From assembly GCA_022425945.1 (NCBI GenBank), contig JAKMEK010000038.1:1-64000 (forward strand): a stretch of DNA of 64,000 nucleotides, in the 5' to 3' direction. This document shows positions 30,675-43,282 of this stretch, in pieces. Source of the DNA: Flavobacteriaceae bacterium (GTDB taxonomy: Bacteria > Bacteroidota > Bacteroidia > Flavobacteriales > Flavobacteriaceae). Position numbers and translations under genes: made by a program. Under the pieces are notes generated by a model that had not been told where the DNA came from, ran no database searches, and saw only the letters and a list, made by a program, of their open reading frames with translations. Numbering within the stretch: the stretch's first letter is position 1; the number at the start of each line of letters is the position of its first letter.

Positions 30675-31454
30675 ATGCAATTTGATTTTCACAAATACCA
30701 GGGAACAGGAAACGACTTTGTCATGATCGATGACCGTGCAGGTGTTTTTCCTTCCAACGACCGCAGTTTTATTGAAAGCTGCTGCAATCGCCGTTTTGGG
30801 GTAGGTGCTGATGGCCTAATTTTGATTCAAAAAAGTAGTTCAGCTGATTTTAAGATGGTCTACTTTAATGCAGATGGAAGAGAGAGCACCCTTTGTGGCA
30901 ACGGAGCACGTTGTACGGTTGCTTTTGCTGCCTCCCTCGGAATCATTACATCGACCACTCGTTTTGAAGCAATCGATGGCGAGCATACTGCTGTATTACA
31001 TCCAGATGGTAGTGTGGCGCTAAGAATGCACGACATCACTGAGATTAATTGTGCTGAAGGTTACACCTTTTTGGATACGGGTTCTCCGCATCATGTTGAA
31101 ATGGTGGAAAAACTGAAGCACTATCCTGTCAAGGAAAAAGGGCGTTCAATACGTCAAGGTCCCCCTTATTTTGAGGCGGGTTCTAATGTAAACTTTGTCG
31201 AAAAGATAGACGATGGTTTGTTTGCCATTCGTACCTATGAACGTGGTGTGGAAGATGAGACACTTTCTTGTGGCACAGGAGCAACAGCAGTGGCCATTGC
31301 AATGCATGAACGTGGATTTACCCAAGCCAAGCAGCTAACTATACAGGTAGAAGGAGGAAACTTACAGGTTTCGTTTGAAAAAAAAGGAGATCAGTACATC
31401 AACATTGATTTACAAGGTCCTGCTCAGTTTATTTTTGCGGGTAAATTAGCATGA
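30675..31454 (+). CDS. dapF: diaminopimelate epimerase
   Basis: FHKYQGTGNDFVMIDD, GNGARCTVAFA, ETLSCGTGATA. Confidence 0.96.
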   Translation: MQFDFHKYQGTGNDFVMIDDRAGVFPSNDRSFIESCCNRRFGVGADGLILIQKSSSADFKMVYFNADGRESTLCGNGARCTVAFAASLGIITSTTRFEAIDGEHTAVLHPDGSVALRMHDITEINCAEGYTFLDTGSPHHVEMVEKLKHYPVKEKGRSIRQGPPYFEAGSNVNFVEKIDDGLFAIRTYERGVEDETLSCGTGATAVAIAMHERGFTQAKQLTIQVEGGNLQVSFEKKGDQYINIDLQGPAQFIFAGKLA

Positions 31455-31966
31455 TGACGGATCAACTCCATCTTCGGGCGCTGGTCGCAGCAGACATTGA
31501 TTTTCTTTTTAAGATTGAGAATGATCCTTCCTTATGGCAGGTGTCCAATACACGCGCTCCTTATTCCAAAGCGCTATTAGAAGATTATATTGCCCATGCC
31601 CACGAAGATATAGCCATGGCCAAACAACAGCGTTTTGTTCTGACCAACAGCGCGCAAGCTCCATTGGGCTTGATCGATCTGTATGATTATGATGCCCTTC
31701 ATTGTCGAGCTGGTGTGGGTATTGTTATCGAAGAAGAAAACCGTGGAAAGGGTTGGGCTAAAGTTGCCCTGACTTTGATAGAGGAAATTGCCTTTTCGCA
31801 CTTGCAGCTCCATCAATTATATGCGGGAGTAGGTGCAGATAATGTAGCTAGTTTGTCCTTGTTTGAAAAAGCGGGCTATGAGCAAACGGCAGTGAAGAAA
31901 GACTGGAATTTTTACAACAATGACTACCATGATGAGGTGGTTTTTCAAAAAATAAATCATGTATAA
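31451..31966 (+). CDS. GNAT-family N-acetyltransferase (RimJ/RimL-like)
   Basis: LRALVAADIDFLFKIEND..., VGADNVASLSLFEKAGYEQ. Confidence 0.85.
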   Translation: MMTDQLHLRALVAADIDFLFKIENDPSLWQVSNTRAPYSKALLEDYIAHAHEDIAMAKQQRFVLTNSAQAPLGLIDLYDYDALHCRAGVGIVIEEENRGKGWAKVALTLIEEIAFSHLQLHQLYAGVGADNVASLSLFEKAGYEQTAVKKDWNFYNNDYHDEVVFQKINHV

Positions 31967-33002
31967 ACGTAAAATAGGCCTCGCCATTGTGTTAATTATA
32001 GCCGGTATTGGGTTGTACTTTGCCTATGCTTTTTATCGGGTGTTCTTTGCACCAAACACCGCCTTTAATAATACTACTTCCTACGTTTTTATTACTTCCG
32101 ATGCCTCTGTCAATGCATTGATGGAAGAATTAACCCCCTTGCTTAAATCACCCGATGATTTTCGGCTAGCTGCTCAAAAGAAAGGCTACCTTGACCGTAT
32201 ACGGGGTGGAAAGTACGCCTTTCGTCAAGGCATGAATAATAACGAAATCATTAATGGTTTACGGGTAAGGCCATTGCCGATAAGGGTTACCTTTAACAAT
32301 CAAGAGCGGTTGGCCAATTTGGCTGGTCGCGTTGCTGACCAAATCGAAGCGGATAGTCTCTCCCTGATTGATCAGTTTTTGGATGCTGATTTCTTGATTG
32401 AAAACGGATTTACTTCTGAGACAGCCTTAGCCATGTATGTGCCCAATTCGTATGAGCTATTTTGGAATACGAGTGCTGCTAAATTTCAACAGCGAATGTT
32501 GAAAGAATACAAGCGCTTTTGGACACCTAAGCGACTTGCAGCAGCAGAAGAAAAAGGATTGACGCCTATTGAAGTCATCACTTTAGCCTCGATTGTTCAG
32601 AAAGAATCTGTTAAGGTAGATGAAAGACCATCCATTACTGGTGTTTACCTTAACCGTTTGAGGAAACGGATGCGTTTACAGGCAGATCCCACCGTAATTT
32701 ATGCCCTGAAAAAGGAGCGCAATGATTTTGATCTGGTCATTCGTCGTGTGCTCAAAAAAGATTTGAAATTAAAATCATCCTATAACACCTACCGCATCAA
32801 AGGTTTACCACCTGGTCCAATTGGGATGCCCGATGTGTCTGCCATTGATGCTGTACTTTTTCCTAAACAGCATAAGTATCTTTACTTTGTTGCCGATCCA
32901 ACCAAACCAGGGTATCATGATTTTTCTACAAATTTACGGGAGCATAACCGGAAAGCAAGACGCTATTACCGTTGGTTAAACGAACAACGATTATATCGAT
33001 AA
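31959..33002 (+). CDS. mltG: endolytic transglycosylase MltG
   Basis: VITLASIVQKES, GVYLNRLRKRMRLQADPTVIYAL. Confidence 0.93.
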   Translation: MYKRKIGLAIVLIIAGIGLYFAYAFYRVFFAPNTAFNNTTSYVFITSDASVNALMEELTPLLKSPDDFRLAAQKKGYLDRIRGGKYAFRQGMNNNEIINGLRVRPLPIRVTFNNQERLANLAGRVADQIEADSLSLIDQFLDADFLIENGFTSETALAMYVPNSYELFWNTSAAKFQQRMLKEYKRFWTPKRLAAAEEKGLTPIEVITLASIVQKESVKVDERPSITGVYLNRLRKRMRLQADPTVIYALKKERNDFDLVIRRVLKKDLKLKSSYNTYRIKGLPPGPIGMPDVSAIDAVLFPKQHKYLYFVADPTKPGYHDFSTNLREHNRKARRYYRWLNEQRLYR

Positions 33003-33731
33003 TTCTTTGTGAAACAGAAAGATAGCTGGCCTTTTTTGAAGGTCTACCTTGATTTTTTTCCATTGTTTTACCGATGCAGTTTTTATCCATTCTGTCGGTA
33101 GGGTTAGGTTGCAAGCAACGCTCAGTTGTGTGCTAGGAGATAGGTTTTTAATAAAGTCATTCAAGAGTTGCTCGTTTCTATAGGGTGTCTCAATGAAGGC
33201 TTGTGTTTGATCGTAATCTCCAGAATGTTTTTCCAAGCGTTTAAGTGCTCTTGAGCGTTCTTGTTTATCGATGGGAAGATAACCGTTGAAGGCAAAGGAT
33301 TGTCCGTTCATTCCCGATGCCATCATGGCCAATAGAATGGAGGAGGGGCCTACCAATGGCTTAACAATAAAGTCCTTAGCATGTGCGCGTTTAACCATTA
33401 CTGCACCGGGATCAGCAATTCCAGGACAGCCAGCGTCGGACAGCAAACCCATAGAGTAACCTTTTTCCATAGGGTCTAGATAGTTTTGCAGTTCCATGGG
33501 GTCACTGAACTTATTTAGAGGAAAGAGCACTAATTCATCTTGTTTTTTTTGGGGAGCAATGCGTTTGATAAAGCGGCGAGCCTCTTTTTCATTTTCAACA
33601 ATAAAATGGTTGAGAGGTTCAATTGTTTTGCGAATGGTCAAAGGAAGCACTTCCATGGGTGGGTTTTCACCTAAAGTGCAGGGGATTAAATAAAGTACTG
33701 GTCTATCTTTTGGTGTTATAATCGGTTCCAT
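32991..33731 (-). CDS. RsmI-like SAM-dependent methyltransferase
   Basis: GLLSDAGCPGIADPGAVMV, PLVGPSSILLAMMASGMNGQSFAFNGYLP. Confidence 0.88.
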   Translation of the reverse strand: MEPIITPKDRPVLYLIPCTLGENPPMEVLPLTIRKTIEPLNHFIVENEKEARRFIKRIAPQKKQDELVLFPLNKFSDPMELQNYLDPMEKGYSMGLLSDAGCPGIADPGAVMVKRAHAKDFIVKPLVGPSSILLAMMASGMNGQSFAFNGYLPIDKQERSRALKRLEKHSGDYDQTQAFIETPYRNEQLLNDFIKNLSPSTQLSVACNLTLPTEWIKTASVKQWKKIKVDLQKRPAIFLFHKELSI

Positions 33732-34162
33732 TCTTCAAGAATTTTTTGGCAGGCAGTATGGATTTTTTTATACACAATCTCAAATCCTTCTGGGCCCCCA
33801 TAATAAGGGTCTTCTACCTCTTCTGTTTCAAGTAAAAGTCTGACTTTGTTTTTTTCTGCTGTGGTTGTAGCTAGTGCATGTACATTGCGAAGATTCTCTT
33901 TATCCATTACGTAGATATAGTCGAATGCATCAAAATCTGCTCGACCAAACTGTCTTGCTTTTTGATGGGAGATGTCAATTCCGTGCGCTTTAGCCGTAGC
34001 AATACTGCGTGGATCAGGTGAGGCTCCACTGTGGTAATTTGCTGTACCGGCAGAATCAACCAACACTCTTTTATCATTTAATAAATGTTCAAAAATACCG
34101 TGGGCTAAGGGAGAACGACAAATGTTTCCGAGGCAAACCATCAAAACATTTCCGGCACGCAT
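33716..34162 (-). CDS. low-molecular-weight protein tyrosine phosphatase
   Basis: VLMVCLGNICRSPLAHGI (CX5R); VEDPYYGG. Confidence 0.93.
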   Translation of the reverse strand: MRAGNVLMVCLGNICRSPLAHGIFEHLLNDKRVLVDSAGTANYHSGASPDPRSIATAKAHGIDISHQKARQFGRADFDAFDYIYVMDKENLRNVHALATTTAEKNKVRLLLETEEVEDPYYGGPEGFEIVYKKIHTACQKILEEWNRL

Positions 34163-34168
34163 AAAGGC

Positions 34169-35599
34169 TTAAAGTGTTAGCTTCTTGGTGAGATCGTCAA
34201 CGTATTTACGGAACTGTTTGTCGGTAAACGATAGATTGTCTACTGTTTTGCAGGCATGTAAAACGGTTGCATGATCGCGCTTTCCGATTTGTGTGCCAAT
34301 GCTGGCTAAAGAGGCCTTGGTGAATTTTTTTGCAAAGTACATGGCCAATTGACGTGCTTGAACGATGTGGCGTTTACGTGTTTTGGATTGTAGCGTTTCA
34401 ACATCCATTTGGAAGTATTCAGACACAACTTTTTGGATGTAGTCGATGCTGACTTCGCGTTTGGTGTTTTTGACAAACTTATCGACAATTTCTCTAGCCA
34501 ATTCTAGGGTAATGTCCATTTTGTTGAAGGAAGATTGTGCAATCAATGAAATGATGGCTCCTTCCAATTCACGAACATTGCTTTTGATGTTCTTGGCAAC
34601 AAACTCAATGATCTCATCATCTATGACTACACCATCACGGTAGAGCTTGTTTTTTAGGATGGAAATTCTGGTTTCAAAATTGGGTTGTTGCAATTCTGCA
34701 GACAGTCCCCATTTAAAACGAGATAAAAGTCGTTGTTCGATGTCTTGCATGTCTACCGGAGATTTGTCAGAAGTCAAAATGACTTGCTTTCCGTTTTGAT
34801 GCAGATGATTGAAAATGTGGAAGAATACGTCTTGAGTACCCGATTTACCAGAGAAAAATTGTACATCATCAATGATTAAAATATCAATGATTTGGTAAAA
34901 GTGAATGAAGTCGTTACGGGTATTCTTTTTTACCGACTCGATGTATTGTTGGGTAAATTTCTCTGCAGAAATATACAATACCGTCTTGTCAGGGAATTTA
35001 TCTTTGATCTGAATTCCAATTGCGTGGGCTAAGTGTGTTTTTCCTAAGCCAACATTTCCAAAAATCAATAGTGGATTGAACGATGTGCCTCCCGGTTTGT
35101 TAGCAACAGCTATACCAGCTGAGCGAGCTAAACGGTTGGAGTCGCCTTCCAAAAAGTTTTGAAAGTTATAATTGGGATTGAGTTGTGATTCTATTTGCAG
35201 GTTGCGTATTCCTGGTATTACAAAGGGATTTCGCAACTGGGTATTCATGCTACTTAGCGGAGCATCTACTTGTTGTGATTTGACGGCTGCTTGCTGACTA
35301 CTAGGGATACTTTCGGTAAACGGTTGTTTGTTTCCGTAGGTGTTTTCCATTTTGATCACATAAACCAAGCGAGCTGATTCGCCCAATTCTTTGGTGAGCG
35401 CAATTTTGAGTAACTTCACGTAATGCTCCTCTAGCCATTCGTAGAAAAACTTGCTGGGTACCTGAATACTCAATGCATTTTCAGAGAGCTTCAGGGGTAC
35501 AATTGGTTCAAACCAAGTTTTGTAGGCCTGAGGTTGTATGTTATCCTTGATAAAAGAAAGGCAATTATTCCAAGAAGATTCGGCACTTTGTTGCATCAA
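34169..35599 (-). CDS. dnaA: chromosomal replication initiator DnaA
   Basis: FGNVGLGKTHLAHAIG, IDDVQFFSGK, GKRDHATVLHACKTV. Confidence 0.97.
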   Translation of the reverse strand: MMQQSAESSWNNCLSFIKDNIQPQAYKTWFEPIVPLKLSENALSIQVPSKFFYEWLEEHYVKLLKIALTKELGESARLVYVIKMENTYGNKQPFTESIPSSQQAAVKSQQVDAPLSSMNTQLRNPFVIPGIRNLQIESQLNPNYNFQNFLEGDSNRLARSAGIAVANKPGGTSFNPLLIFGNVGLGKTHLAHAIGIQIKDKFPDKTVLYISAEKFTQQYIESVKKNTRNDFIHFYQIIDILIIDDVQFFSGKSGTQDVFFHIFNHLHQNGKQVILTSDKSPVDMQDIEQRLLSRFKWGLSAELQQPNFETRISILKNKLYRDGVVIDDEIIEFVAKNIKSNVRELEGAIISLIAQSSFNKMDITLELAREIVDKFVKNTKREVSIDYIQKVVSEYFQMDVETLQSKTRKRHIVQARQLAMYFAKKFTKASLASIGTQIGKRDHATVLHACKTVDNLSFTDKQFRKYVDDLTKKLTL

Positions 35600-35760
35600 T
35601 AAAGCTAAAACAGTGGTTTTGAGTATATTTTGTTTGGGTATTTCTCCATCACAAATATTGGGAAAAAAAAATGAAAAAAAAACAGTTTAGGGGTTGATTA
35701 TAAAGTTTTTTTTACTGAAATTATGGCTTACCTATTTGTAACATTAAACCACTTCTAAAG

Positions 35761-36177
35761 TTGAATTCTCATTTTGTCTCCTCTCCAATAATTGTTCGCT
35801 ATGGTGAAACCGATCAAATGGGTGTGGTGCACCACAGTAATTACCTTCGTTATTTAGAGGTCGCCCGCCTAGAATGGCTAACCCAACTAGGGGTTTCCTA
35901 CAACACAATGGAAGAGGAAGGTGTAATGATGCCCGTAATTTCTGCACAGGTTGATTATAAAATGCCAGCAAAATTTGAAGATGCTTTAACGGTACACATT
36001 CATTTGCGTTCTATTCCTTTGGTAAAAATGATTTTTGATTACGAACTAATGAATCAAAAAAATGAACTTGTTTGTAAGGCATCGACCTCACTAGCATTTA
36101 TGCAGGCCACCAGTCGTCGCCCCATTCGCTGTCCAAAGCCCTTTATGGATGTTTTTGCGGCTGTGGTAGAAGACTGA
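35761..36177 (+). CDS. acyl-CoA thioesterase (YbgC/4HBT family)
   Basis: VRYGETDQMGVVHHSNYLRYLEVARLEWL. Confidence 0.9.
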   Translation: MNSHFVSSPIIVRYGETDQMGVVHHSNYLRYLEVARLEWLTQLGVSYNTMEEEGVMMPVISAQVDYKMPAKFEDALTVHIHLRSIPLVKMIFDYELMNQKNELVCKASTSLAFMQATSRRPIRCPKPFMDVFAAVVED

Positions 36178-37192
36178 TGTATCGATTTTCCACATTTTCT
36201 ATTGTTTTCCCTGTAATGCTGGGAGCTGAAATTCCATCTTGTAGTTTGAGAGGAGAAATAAAAATGCGTGCCTCGTCCCACAAATTTTGATCAATAAAAT
36301 GCTGTAGGGTTTTCGTGCCTCCTTCAACCAGAATAGAAGAAATTCCCTTCTGCTGTAAAAAAATCAAACTGTTTTCTAAAAACTGTATCGGTGAACAATC
36401 CTCATCCATTCCTAATGATTTTTTGGTCAGTTGTAAACTGTTGGCCGTTTCATCAAAAAAATGGGTATTGAGGGGGATTCGACCAGAGGGGTCCAATGCA
36501 ATGCGAACAGGGTTATTCCCTTTCACCAACCGACTAGTCAATTTTGGGTTGTCTGCTAAAATGGTTTGAGTACCTACTAAAATTCCATTCTCTTGGGTTC
36601 GCCATTGATGTACCAGTACCTGATCTTCTTTGCTGCTCAAAAAAACGGGTTTTGTTTCTGAACGTTGGTTGGGTAGAGGGGCGATAAACCCATCGGCACT
36701 CTCTGCCCATTTTAGTATAATATATGGACGTTTTTTTTGATGCACAGTAAAGAAACGTTTATTCAATTCTTGAGCTTCTTTTTCAAGCACACCAACTACT
36801 ACCCTAATGCCAGCTTCTTTCAAGGTGCGAATTCCACTACCGTTTACTTGGTCAAACGGATCTACACAACCAACAACAACCCTTTTGAGCTGATGGGTAA
36901 CGATCAAATTCGAGCAAGGAGGTGTTTTTCCCGTATGATTGCAGGGTTCAAGGTTTACATAGAGCGTACTCTCTTTGAGCAAGGCCTTATTTTTTACGCT
37001 AGCAATTGCATTAACTTCTGCATGTGCCTCTCCAGCTTTTTGGTGCCAACCTTCGCCGATAATACGGTTGTTGTGGACAATGACACTTCCAACTAAAGGA
37101 TTCGGGTAGGTCTTTCCTAGGCCCTTAAGCGCCAGATCAAGGCAACGTTGCATATAGATTTCATGGTCAATATTTTCCTGTTTCAAATCCAA
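36143..37192 (-). CDS. ribD: bifunctional riboflavin deaminase/reductase RibD
   Basis: HAEVNAI, EPCNHTGKTPPC, VEGGTKTLQHF. Confidence 0.95.
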   Translation of the reverse strand: MDLKQENIDHEIYMQRCLDLALKGLGKTYPNPLVGSVIVHNNRIIGEGWHQKAGEAHAEVNAIASVKNKALLKESTLYVNLEPCNHTGKTPPCSNLIVTHQLKRVVVGCVDPFDQVNGSGIRTLKEAGIRVVVGVLEKEAQELNKRFFTVHQKKRPYIILKWAESADGFIAPLPNQRSETKPVFLSSKEDQVLVHQWRTQENGILVGTQTILADNPKLTSRLVKGNNPVRIALDPSGRIPLNTHFFDETANSLQLTKKSLGMDEDCSPIQFLENSLIFLQQKGISSILVEGGTKTLQHFIDQNLWDEARIFISPLKLQDGISAPSITGKTIENVENRYISLLPQPQKHP

Positions 37193-37244
37193 GGGGAAAA
37201 TGGTATTTTAGCGTAAAATTTAATTTCACCAAAGATAGAAAGAT

Positions 37245-37723
37245 ATGGCAATCATTCGCAGGGTTCGACCAGAAGATGATAAATCACTCGCTGTGATTAT
37301 TCGATCTGTATTGATTGAATTGGGGGTGCCAAAAGTTGGGACTGCATATGCAGATCCAGAGCTAGATCATATGACTTCTGCCTATGAAAAAGCCCGCAGC
37401 GCTTATTTTGTCGTGGAAGTGGAGGGCAAACTACTCGGTGGAGCAGGGATAGCCCCATTGTCAGGGGAAGATCCATCAGTTTGTGAATTGCAAAAAATGT
37501 ATTTTTCTTCCGCGGCACGTGGTTTGGGGTTAGGAAAAGAAATGATTGATACCTGCCTTGATTTTGCAAAAGCGAATGACTTCACCATGTGTTACCTAGA
37601 AACATTACCTTATATGGAGGCAGCCCAAAAACTCTACCTAAAAACGGGTTTCGATTATATAGATGGGCCCATGGGGGATACAGGACATACTTCATGTAAT
37701 GTTTGGTTGACAAAGTCTTTAGT

Positions 37724-37727
<4 letters not shown>
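37245..37727 (+). CDS. GNAT-family N-acetyltransferase
   Basis: LQKMYFSSAARGLGLGKEMI, KLYLKTGFDYI. Confidence 0.87.
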
Positions 37728-40554
<2,827 letters not shown>

Positions 40555-40619
40555 ATCTAACATTTACCTTATAAATAAAACTATTTTCGTCAGCTATTTC
40601 ATAGCATCGATCGGTTTGT

Positions 40620-40627
40620 TACATTTG
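40620..40627 (+). promoter_or_regulatory. putative -7 box TACATTTG upstream of DUF6913-like gene and dapA
   Basis: TAnnTTTG match. Confidence 0.45.
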
Positions 40628-40644
40628 CAAAAAAAAAGTAGTTC

Positions 40645-41154
40645 GTGTTTAGAAAATTTTGGCATCGACGTGCATATGCAAAAGACCGCAAAAAAGCGAT
40701 GGCTGCAAAAGACCTTGAACAGTCGTTTAAGGTAAAGAAGATCAGCGTTATTTTGGATGCATCGTTGGGAATAAATCGCGACTTTTTTTTGGACTTAGCT
40801 AAACAATTTTCAATTCCGCAGACCAGTATTTCTTTTCTTGTTTTTGCCTCTGGAGATAATGTTGATAAGGAATATGTTGACTTTTTCAATAAAAGTGAGA
40901 TTAGTTTTTTTGGTAAATTCAGTGATGAACTAAGTCGTTTTTGCGCGAAAGAAGCAGATTTGCAAATCAACTATTTTAATGAAGAAAATCTTTATTTCGA
41001 ATGGGTGGCAAGCGCTGCAAAAAAGAGATTGAGTGTTGGTTTTTCAAAGGCCAACCATAATATAAATGACCTTATTTTGGATATGGATCCGAAGAGTACA
41101 GAATTGGTGAAAAAGGAATTGGTGAAATACCTGAGAATCCTTAAAAAAATATAA
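40645..41154 (+). CDS. DUF6913-like conserved protein
   Basis: Bacteroidota-typical short protein before dapA; family recalled, not searched. Confidence 0.55.
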   Translation: MFRKFWHRRAYAKDRKKAMAAKDLEQSFKVKKISVILDASLGINRDFFLDLAKQFSIPQTSISFLVFASGDNVDKEYVDFFNKSEISFFGKFSDELSRFCAKEADLQINYFNEENLYFEWVASAAKKRLSVGFSKANHNINDLILDMDPKSTELVKKELVKYLRILKKI

Positions 41155-41155
41155 T

Positions 41156-42034
41156 ATGCAAGAATTGAAAGGAGTAGGTGTAGCCATGGTAACACCCTTT
41201 GCTGAGGATGGAGGAATTGACTATCCTGCTTTAAAAAATCTGATTGAGTTTTATGTCGAGCAAGGTATAGATTATTTAGTGGTTTTGGGGACTACTGCTG
41301 AATCTGTTACCTTAACTTCTGAGGAAAAAGTAACCCTAATGCGAAAAGTGGTGGATTTCAATCAAAATCGTCTGCCATTGGTTGTTGGTAAAGGTGGAAA
41401 CAATACTGCTGCTTTGGTTAATGAGATTGAACAAACCGATTTTGAAGGGTATACAGCTATTTTGTCAGTTTGCCCTTACTACAACCGTCCCAATCAAGAA
41501 GGGATTTTTCAGCACTTTAGTGCAGTTGCAACTGCCGCCCCATTGCCTGTAATTTTATACAATGTTCCTTCAAGAACTGGTGCATCAATAGCAAACGAAA
41601 CAACCTTGCGTTTAATTGATGCCCACAAAAACATTATTGGAATCAAAGATGCCTCTGCAGACATGGTACTTGGAGAAGCCTTAATCAAAGCTGTTCCAGA
41701 TTACTTTTTGGTTTTATCTGGTGATGATGAAACTGCACTTAATTTGTGTGAGATTGGCGGTCACGGTGTGATTTCTGTCATTGCTGGGGGACTACCAAAA
41801 CAGTTTTCTACCCTAATACATCTGGGATTAAAGGGAGAGTCCACTGCTGCACATGCTGGCTTAGCGCAAATTCTTCCTATGATAAAATTGATTTTTGAAG
41901 AAGGTAATCCAACTGGTCTAAAAGCTCTGTTAGCCCTTCAAGAGCGCTGCAGTAGCCAATTGCGCCTACCTTTGGTTGAGGCGAGTTCTGTCTTGCAAAG
42001 CAAGATTGAAAGTGCTTCTTCGACCCTTGTATAA
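41156..42034 (+). CDS. dapA: 4-hydroxy-tetrahydrodipicolinate synthase
   Basis: VVLGTTAESVTLT, YNVPSRTGASI, IGIKDASADM. Confidence 0.96.
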   Translation: MQELKGVGVAMVTPFAEDGGIDYPALKNLIEFYVEQGIDYLVVLGTTAESVTLTSEEKVTLMRKVVDFNQNRLPLVVGKGGNNTAALVNEIEQTDFEGYTAILSVCPYYNRPNQEGIFQHFSAVATAAPLPVILYNVPSRTGASIANETTLRLIDAHKNIIGIKDASADMVLGEALIKAVPDYFLVLSGDDETALNLCEIGGHGVISVIAGGLPKQFSTLIHLGLKGESTAAHAGLAQILPMIKLIFEEGNPTGLKALLALQERCSSQLRLPLVEASSVLQSKIESASSTLV

Positions 42035-42108
42035 TTAAATGTTAAATCAAAAAGAATACAGAGAAGAAAGCTTCAAGAGTAGTACTTTCCAAATTCGTTT
42101 TATTTGAC

Positions 42109-42116
42109 TAAATTTG
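42109..42116 (+). promoter_or_regulatory. putative -7 box TAAATTTG for bamD, possible leaderless start
   Basis: TAnnTTTG, 4 nt before ATG 42121. Confidence 0.55.
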
Positions 42117-42120
42117 CCGT

Positions 42121-42951
42121 ATGTTAAAAATCATCCGATTTTCCTTTATTTTCATCGTTCTTCTTGGATTAACGAGTTCGTGTAACGCCTACCAAAAAAT
42201 GCTTAACAACCCAGATATGGCTGAAAAGTATAAGGCTGCTGAAGCTTATTATACTTCGGGTGAATACAGAAAGGCGAATCGCCTATTTGAGCAAATTTTG
42301 CCTTCCTACCGTGGAAAGCCACAGGCACAAAGGATTATCTTCTTTTTTGCTGATTCATATTTTCAGATCAAAGACTACTATTTAGCTGCTTATCAATTTG
42401 AAAGTTTTGTTCGTTCCTATCCCAACAGTGGTCGTTTAGATGAAGCTAATTTTATGGCTGCCAAGAGTTACTACATGCTTTCCCCAAAGTATAGTTTGGA
42501 TCAAAAAAACACGAACGAGGCAATCGATAAACTGCAAATTTTTATTGATAATTATCCGCAGTCCGAATACCTGACCGAGGCGAACGCATTTATACAAGAA
42601 CTGCAAACCAAATTGGAAAAGAAAGATTTTGAGATTTCAAAACAATACCACACCATTCGCGATTACAAAGCATCGATAAGTTCTTCGAATAATTTTATTT
42701 CCTCTTATCCGGGTACACCTTTTAGAGAAGATGCACTCTATTATAAATTCATTTCTTCTTATGAAATTGCGATTAACAGTGTTCCTGCAAAGAAGTTAAT
42801 GCGTTTAAAAGAGCTTAACGAAATTTATCAAACGCTTCTACGTTATTACCCTGAGACGCTATTCATTGAAGATGTAGACAAAAAAATGGAACGCGTTGCA
42901 ACAGAGATTGCCAGTATAGAAAAGAACATCACTAACACGACGACTAAATAA
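42121..42951 (+). CDS. bamD: outer membrane assembly lipoprotein BamD
   Basis: lipobox LTSSCNAY, TPR-like repeats, AAYQFESFVRSYPNS. Confidence 0.9.
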   Translation: MLKIIRFSFIFIVLLGLTSSCNAYQKMLNNPDMAEKYKAAEAYYTSGEYRKANRLFEQILPSYRGKPQAQRIIFFFADSYFQIKDYYLAAYQFESFVRSYPNSGRLDEANFMAAKSYYMLSPKYSLDQKNTNEAIDKLQIFIDNYPQSEYLTEANAFIQELQTKLEKKDFEISKQYHTIRDYKASISSSNNFISSYPGTPFREDALYYKFISSYEIAINSVPAKKLMRLKELNEIYQTLLRYYPETLFIEDVDKKMERVATEIASIEKNITNTTTK

Positions 42952-42956
42952 TCGAT

Positions 42957-43277
42957 ATGACCAAGTACAGAGAATCTAAAGCACCAGCTTCAACCACTAC
43001 CTATGACAAGAACCAGGTAGAAGGCGAAACACAAAACATTTATGAAGCCATTGCTATTATTGCAAAGCGTTCTTCACAAATCAATTTGGACATCAAGAAA
43101 GAATTGCACGAAAAACTTGAGGAGTTTGCAACACACAACGACAGTTTAGAAGAAATTTTTGAAAACAAGGAGCAAATTGAGGTGTCTAAGTTTTATGAAA
43201 GTCTTCCAAAGCCACATGCTTTAGCTGTAGATGAATGGTTGAATGACCAAGTCTACCACCGTAATACAGAGGAATAA
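42957..43277 (+). CDS. Rpb6/omega-like RNA polymerase subunit
   Basis: NIYEAIAIIAKRSSQINLDIKKEL; between bamD and coaBC. Confidence 0.82.
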   Translation: MTKYRESKAPASTTTYDKNQVEGETQNIYEAIAIIAKRSSQINLDIKKELHEKLEEFATHNDSLEEIFENKEQIEVSKFYESLPKPHALAVDEWLNDQVYHRNTEE

Positions 43278-43282
43278 GCGCT

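Noticed and set aside
35600-35760. possible oriC next to dnaA
   Set aside because: No TTATCCACA-type DnaA box cluster was seen in the gap and dnaN is not adjacent; AT-richness alone is insufficient.
36737-37096. 119-aa plus-strand ORF
   Set aside because: Antisense to ribD, no signal of an independent protein.
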